In this document: one piece after another, positions 60,154 through 64,000 of the stretch
How the letters are laid out: each line of letters opens with the position of its first letter
Numbering within the stretch: position 1 is the first letter of the stretch
Assembly: GCF_002288225.1 (NCBI RefSeq)
Contig: NZ_CP016777.1
Span: 248,001-312,000 of the forward strand
DNA: 64,000 nt
Origin: Candidatus Planktophila dulcis
GTDB taxonomy: Bacteria; Actinomycetota; Actinomycetes; Nanopelagicales; Nanopelagicaceae
Direction of reading: 5' to 3'
Position numbers and translations under genes: made by a program
Notes under the pieces: generated by a model
The model's input: the letters and a program-made list of their open reading frames with translations, nothing else
What the model was told of the DNA's origin: nothing
The model's database searches: none

Positions 60154-61494
60154 ATGACATCACAGGATCGCCTCCCACAATCACGCCACTTGGCCACTGA
60201 TATTCCAGGGCCGTTATCAACTGCTGCAATGCAGCGACGTAAAGAGGCTGTATCTGGGGGACTAGGAACTGCAATGCCGGTGATTGTTAGCCGTGCGCAT
60301 AATGCAATTATTGAAGATATCGATGGCAATCGAATCATCGATTTAGGTTCAGGTATTGGTGTTGTCAGCGTTGGAAACTCAGCGCCTCGCGTTGTGAAAG
60401 CAGTTCAGGAAGCTGTTGCCAACTTTACTCACACCAACTTCACCACTGTTCCATATTTGGGATATATCGAAGTCTGTGAAGCACTTAATCGTCTGACACC
60501 TGGAAAGTTTAAGAAGAAGTCAATTCTTCAAAATTCTGGAGCTGAAGCTGTAGAAAATGCAATCAAGATTGCACGTCACTACACAAAGCGTCCAGCAGTT
60601 GTCGTCTTTGAACACGCCTATCACGGCCGTACCAATTTAACGATGGCACTGACTGCAAAGAATCTTCCATATAAGGATGGCTTTGGTCCATTTGCCAGCG
60701 AGATCTATCGCATGCCAATGCCTTACTCATATCGCTACGATGGCAATCTTGCGACTATTGCAGAAGATTCACTTGCACATGTGATTTCAAAGATTGAGAA
60801 AGAAATCGGTGCACATAATGTTGCGGCAATCATCATCGAACCTGTGATTGGCGAAGGTGGATTTATCGTGCCACCTGCTGGATTTATGCCAGGCCTTCAG
60901 AAGTTTGCAACAGAGAATAAAATTGTCTTCATCGCAGATGAAGTCCAATCAGGTTTTGCCCGCACAGGAAAGATGTTTGCTGTTGAGCATGAAAATATTG
61001 AGCCAGACATGATCATCACCGCAAAGGGAATCGCTGGTGGAATGCCACTTGCTGCAGTGACAGCTCGCGCAGAGATCATGGATTCATCACACGTCGGTGG
61101 CCTTGGTGGAACATATGGTGGAAATCCTGTTGTCTGCGCCGCAGCTCTTGCTGTTATCGAAACGATTGAGGAAGAAAAGCTTGTCGATCGCGCAGCGCAT
61201 ATCGGCACCATTCTCTTTGATTCACTCAATGCCCTCAAGGCTAAGTACCCAATCATTGGTGAAGTGCGCGGACGTGGTGCCATGGTTGCAATCGAGCTTG
61301 TTCACGCTGGCACCAAGGATCCAAATCCAGAAGCGATGGCAAAGGTCATTAAGTATTGCCAGAGCAAGGGTGTTCTCATTCTTACTGCAGGCACCTACGG
61401 CAATGTCATCCGCTTCTTGCCACCACTCGTGATTACCGATGAGCTTCTCAAGGATGCCCTCGGCGTTCTTGCTGAAGGCTTCGCAACTCTCTAA
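60154..61494 (+). CDS. gabT: 4-aminobutyrate aminotransferase
   Basis: 446 residues, class III aminotransferase. ILQNSGAEAVENAIKIARHYTKRPAVVVFEHAYHGRTNLTMALT, IIIEPVIGEGGFIVPP, FIADEVQSGFARTGKMFAVEH and PLP-Lys in IITAKGIAGGMPLAAV are as in GabT. Converts GABA and 2-oxoglutarate to succinate semialdehyde and glutamate. The aldehyde dehydrogenase at 23477 could take the product, but it is not adjacent. Confidence 0.94.
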   Translation: MTSQDRLPQSRHLATDIPGPLSTAAMQRRKEAVSGGLGTAMPVIVSRAHNAIIEDIDGNRIIDLGSGIGVVSVGNSAPRVVKAVQEAVANFTHTNFTTVPYLGYIEVCEALNRLTPGKFKKKSILQNSGAEAVENAIKIARHYTKRPAVVVFEHAYHGRTNLTMALTAKNLPYKDGFGPFASEIYRMPMPYSYRYDGNLATIAEDSLAHVISKIEKEIGAHNVAAIIIEPVIGEGGFIVPPAGFMPGLQKFATENKIVFIADEVQSGFARTGKMFAVEHENIEPDMIITAKGIAGGMPLAAVTARAEIMDSSHVGGLGGTYGGNPVVCAAALAVIETIEEEKLVDRAAHIGTILFDSLNALKAKYPIIGEVRGRGAMVAIELVHAGTKDPNPEAMAKVIKYCQSKGVLILTAGTYGNVIRFLPPLVITDELLKDALGVLAEGFATL

Positions 61495-61521
61495 CCCACC
61501 CTCAGCAATCACCGCAATATC

Positions 61522-61539
61522 TCACCCCTTAAGGGGTGA
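61522..61539. terminator. 18-bp palindrome after gabT
   Basis: TCACCCCTTAAGGGGTGA followed by TTTT. It can fold as a hairpin with a TTAA loop to end gabT transcription; as a perfect palindrome 43 nt before the regulator it could also be an operator. Confidence 0.55.
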
Positions 61540-61581
61540 TTTTGGCTTCACATCCCCCCGCTTTTCCATCACCCTAACACC

Positions 61582-64000
61582 GTGGCAACGGCAAAGGGTG
61601 AGGCAGCGGAGTTCGAAGTAGATCCTGGGGTGACCCTTTCGCGCACTCTCATTCCAACCTTGCCGCCAAATTACTTATCCCGAAAGCATCTATTTCCTCT
61701 TCTCGATAATTCATCACCAAGTACGACAGTCGTCATTGCACCTGCCGGGTACGGAAAGACTTCCCTTGTTGCCGAATGGGCGCTCGCGCATCGTGATCGC
61801 GTTATCTGGTTAACCATTGCCGAAAGCGATTCGCTTGAAGATATGGCAGCGCTCTTTATTCAAGCGACGAGAAATATTCTTCCAGGCTTTGCACCATGGT
61901 TTGAAGGCGAAGCAAGTGTTCGCCCAGTGGAAGTAGTGAGACGTTGGGGCAATGAACTTCTTGCAACAGGTAAAGATTACATTTTTGTCATCGACAATCT
62001 CCGTGAACATACCAATCGTGACGTCGATATTGCTTCGCGCCTTGTTGAGCAATTTCCCAAGAACATTCAATTCGTAACAATCCGCCGAGATTCTTTAGAA
62101 ACCGTTTATGCCACATTCGCTTCACGAGGAGCGCTCTCAGTAGTTACTGCCAACGATCTCCAATTCTCCGACAATGAGATTTCAACCCTAGCTGTGATGC
62201 ACGGTATTCAATATGAAAATTTCGATATTCGGCAGTCACTCGATGGAGCTCGGGGATGGCCTGCCGCTGTCTCGATGCTAGTTCATCAAATTGGAAAGAA
62301 TAAGAAGCCAATTGATTTTGAGAAGTTGGTTTCTTCACAATCCGAACCTCTAAGGGCTTTAGCTTCATCCGTAATTAACTCACTTGATAATCAGACACGA
62401 TTCCTGATTACTTCCCTTGCTGTCGTTAAAGAATTTACCCATGAAATGGCTGAAGTAATCCTCGGCGATGAATATTCATATGATGCCATTAACCAGATAG
62501 CACTTGATGGCAACTACTTCACTCAAACAGGATCTCCAGAGCAGAGCTTTGAATTTTCGACACTGGTACGAGAAGTACTTCTGACAGAACTTCGAAAAGA
62601 TAAGTACCAGAAGACGAGAATTCACTCGACGCTTCTTGCATTTCATGAGAATCGCAACGAACCCAATCTCGCCTTAGAACACGCCTATCTTGCAGGCGAT
62701 TTCGAGAAAGTCGCAGAAATTTTCCCTGATGCTGCTCGAATCTTGCAGGCAACAGGTCGAGGACGCGAGCTCATTCGCTGGTCCATCTTTGCCGGTGACA
62801 ATTCAGAGTTAGGTTTACTCAAGCGTGCGACAGTTGAATTGGCAGGACGATTAGCCAATCAAGAGTATGACTCGGTTTTGAGCATGATTGATCAGATGAA
62901 TTTTAATGCAAAGGGCACGGTCCTCGAAGGATTCATCAAGCAACTCACATATGGATCTAGAGCACATGTAGAGATGGCGTTAGGGCGTTTTGATGAGTTC
63001 GATCAGAGCTACGCAATTGCGATGTCGAATAGTGACGGCCCAATCACCTTTGGAATAGAAGAGCAGATTGGCCTATTACGCCTTGCCGCGATGAAGAGCT
63101 TTATTCTGGATGAGACTGAATCGGTAGAAGCTTTGTATGAAGAGGCGAAAGCGCTAGCCAATAAATCTAAACTTCCCAATAACCACCTATTGCTCTCATC
63201 TATGAATGCGATGGCGCTCTTTCAGCGTGGTGACTATCGCAGAGCTTTTGAGGCCGCATCAGTGACATATTCTCAATTCACAAAAAGAGGCTACGTCGGA
63301 ATTTATGGTCCGCTAGATTCGATGTTCATCATTGCGCGCTGCCATCTTGAATTTGCTAGACCCCGCGAGGCCTTTGAGGTCTTCGGACAGATTAAACACT
63401 TGGGCGAGCAGTGGCAGCAATGGGTTTGGCATTTCTTTGCCGACGGTTACTTTGCTCGCGATCTTGTGATACGCGGGATGGCGACTGAGGCGCTCGACAA
63501 TATTAAGCGAGCCAGAGAACGGGCGAGTGAAATTGAATTTTCAGAAGGCCTGGTTTCAATCATTGATTTGAGCGAACTCTTCATTCGATTCACCCTTAAA
63601 GATAAAGAGCGCCTAGGGGCGCTCTTAGAACGAGCACCAAAACTGCGATTTGTACAACAGATAAGGCTTGCCTACGACGAGCGCATGGGCAAGAAATCCG
63701 TACGAGAAGAAGTGAAGAACCTTCCTGCACGCACTCCTCGCGAAAAGATTTGGAAACATCTCGCTGATGCTCACGAAGTAATTGATCAAGAGAATATGGC
63801 GCTGAAGGAGATGAAGAAGGCTCTTGAAGTCGGAGCCACAGTAGGTGCGAAAGAAACCTTCCTTCGTCAATCATCGGAAATGGGGAACCTCATCTTGAAA
63901 ATTGCTGGCGAGAATCCAACTGTTTATCTTGAAGATCTAGCCTCTAGCGTTGCCGAGCGCATTAAGTCAGATGCCAACCGACCAACAGAATTCGCTTCAT
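61582..64000 (+). CDS. MalT/LuxR-type ATP-dependent regulator (partial, runs off the window)
   Basis: 806 codons without a stop, cut at the right edge. GTG 61582 is the apparent start (VATAKGEAAEFEVDPGVTLSRTLIPT). Walker A is VVIAPAGYGKTSLVAEWAL at about residues 60-78 and a Walker-B-like YIFVIDNL near 135; WPAAVSML and the long helical region with TPR-like pairs fit the STAND-ATPase signal-sensing architecture of MalT. The C-terminal LuxR helix-turn-helix is presumably beyond base 64000. Target genes unknown. Confidence 0.82.
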   Translation, partial: MATAKGEAAEFEVDPGVTLSRTLIPTLPPNYLSRKHLFPLLDNSSPSTTVVIAPAGYGKTSLVAEWALAHRDRVIWLTIAESDSLEDMAALFIQATRNILPGFAPWFEGEASVRPVEVVRRWGNELLATGKDYIFVIDNLREHTNRDVDIASRLVEQFPKNIQFVTIRRDSLETVYATFASRGALSVVTANDLQFSDNEISTLAVMHGIQYENFDIRQSLDGARGWPAAVSMLVHQIGKNKKPIDFEKLVSSQSEPLRALASSVINSLDNQTRFLITSLAVVKEFTHEMAEVILGDEYSYDAINQIALDGNYFTQTGSPEQSFEFSTLVREVLLTELRKDKYQKTRIHSTLLAFHENRNEPNLALEHAYLAGDFEKVAEIFPDAARILQATGRGRELIRWSIFAGDNSELGLLKRATVELAGRLANQEYDSVLSMIDQMNFNAKGTVLEGFIKQLTYGSRAHVEMALGRFDEFDQSYAIAMSNSDGPITFGIEEQIGLLRLAAMKSFILDETESVEALYEEAKALANKSKLPNNHLLLSSMNAMALFQRGDYRRAFEAASVTYSQFTKRGYVGIYGPLDSMFIIARCHLEFARPREAFEVFGQIKHLGEQWQQWVWHFFADGYFARDLVIRGMATEALDNIKRARERASEIEFSEGLVSIIDLSELFIRFTLKDKERLGALLERAPKLRFVQQIRLAYDERMGKKSVREEVKNLPARTPREKIWKHLADAHEVIDQENMALKEMKKALEVGATVGAKETFLRQSSEMGNLILKIAGENPTVYLEDLASSVAERIKSDANRPTEFAS

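Overview
The window looks like a chromosomal segment of a streamlined, moderate-GC actinobacterium. Ca. Planktophila/Nanopelagicus-type freshwater acI is the best guess, but this is inference without a database search. Supporting signs are an actinobacterial gene set (homodimeric AceE, DUF3052, DUF4032, fused RNase H/phosphatase, a MurA with Asp at the usual catalytic Cys), very tight packing with 1-8 nt overlaps, and many starts preceded by TANNNT exactly 6 nt before ATG, the geometry of leaderless actinobacterial promoters.

Layout. 1-3310: end of the F1Fo ATP synthase operon (atpA end, atpG, atpD, atpC), a small membrane protein and a terminator. 3329-18540: about 15 kb of glucan/sugar-use genes (GH16, GH5 and GH1 glycosidases, a sugar ABC importer, Gfo/Idh and aldo-keto oxidoreductases, a sugar isomerase, a LacI regulator). 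It is flanked by two copies of the murA 3' end and tied together by four TGAGAGCGCTCTYA operators, so it reads as a horizontally exchanged island. 18541-37628: mostly core genes (murA, adenosyltransferase, ABC-2 exporter, aldehyde dehydrogenase, aceE, peroxiredoxin, tRNA-Val, RNase H/phosphatase, TerC, CBS protein).

37651-45130 is the most unusual part. The RNase P RNA gene (rnpB) is followed by five more copies of its last 25 nt, at 42082, 42785, 43231, 43880 and 45106. They delimit five small cassettes of 0.45-4.1 kb carrying copper/secreted proteins, an NTF2-like protein, a stand-alone TipAS domain, a lipoprotein, and an LmeA-like plus a membrane protein. Short TGGGCA repeats sit at fixed distances from the copies (-49/-37 and +130/+140/+152), as expected for arm sites of a tyrosine recombinase. 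No recombinase gene lies in the window. I read this as a tandem array of non-autonomous integrated elements at rnpB.

45138-45479: a hairpin, two identical 50-nt terminator repeats and an odd tRNA with an apparent ACC anticodon. 45616-64000: small enzymes, a myo-inositol catabolic operon on the minus strand (iolA-iolB-iolD-iolE-transaldolase-Gfo/Idh-iolG-DMT transporter; no iolC or iolJ seen), acetyltransferases, an SDR, an Orn/Lys/Arg decarboxylase, gabT, and the first 806 codons of a MalT/LuxR-type regulator cut by the window edge.
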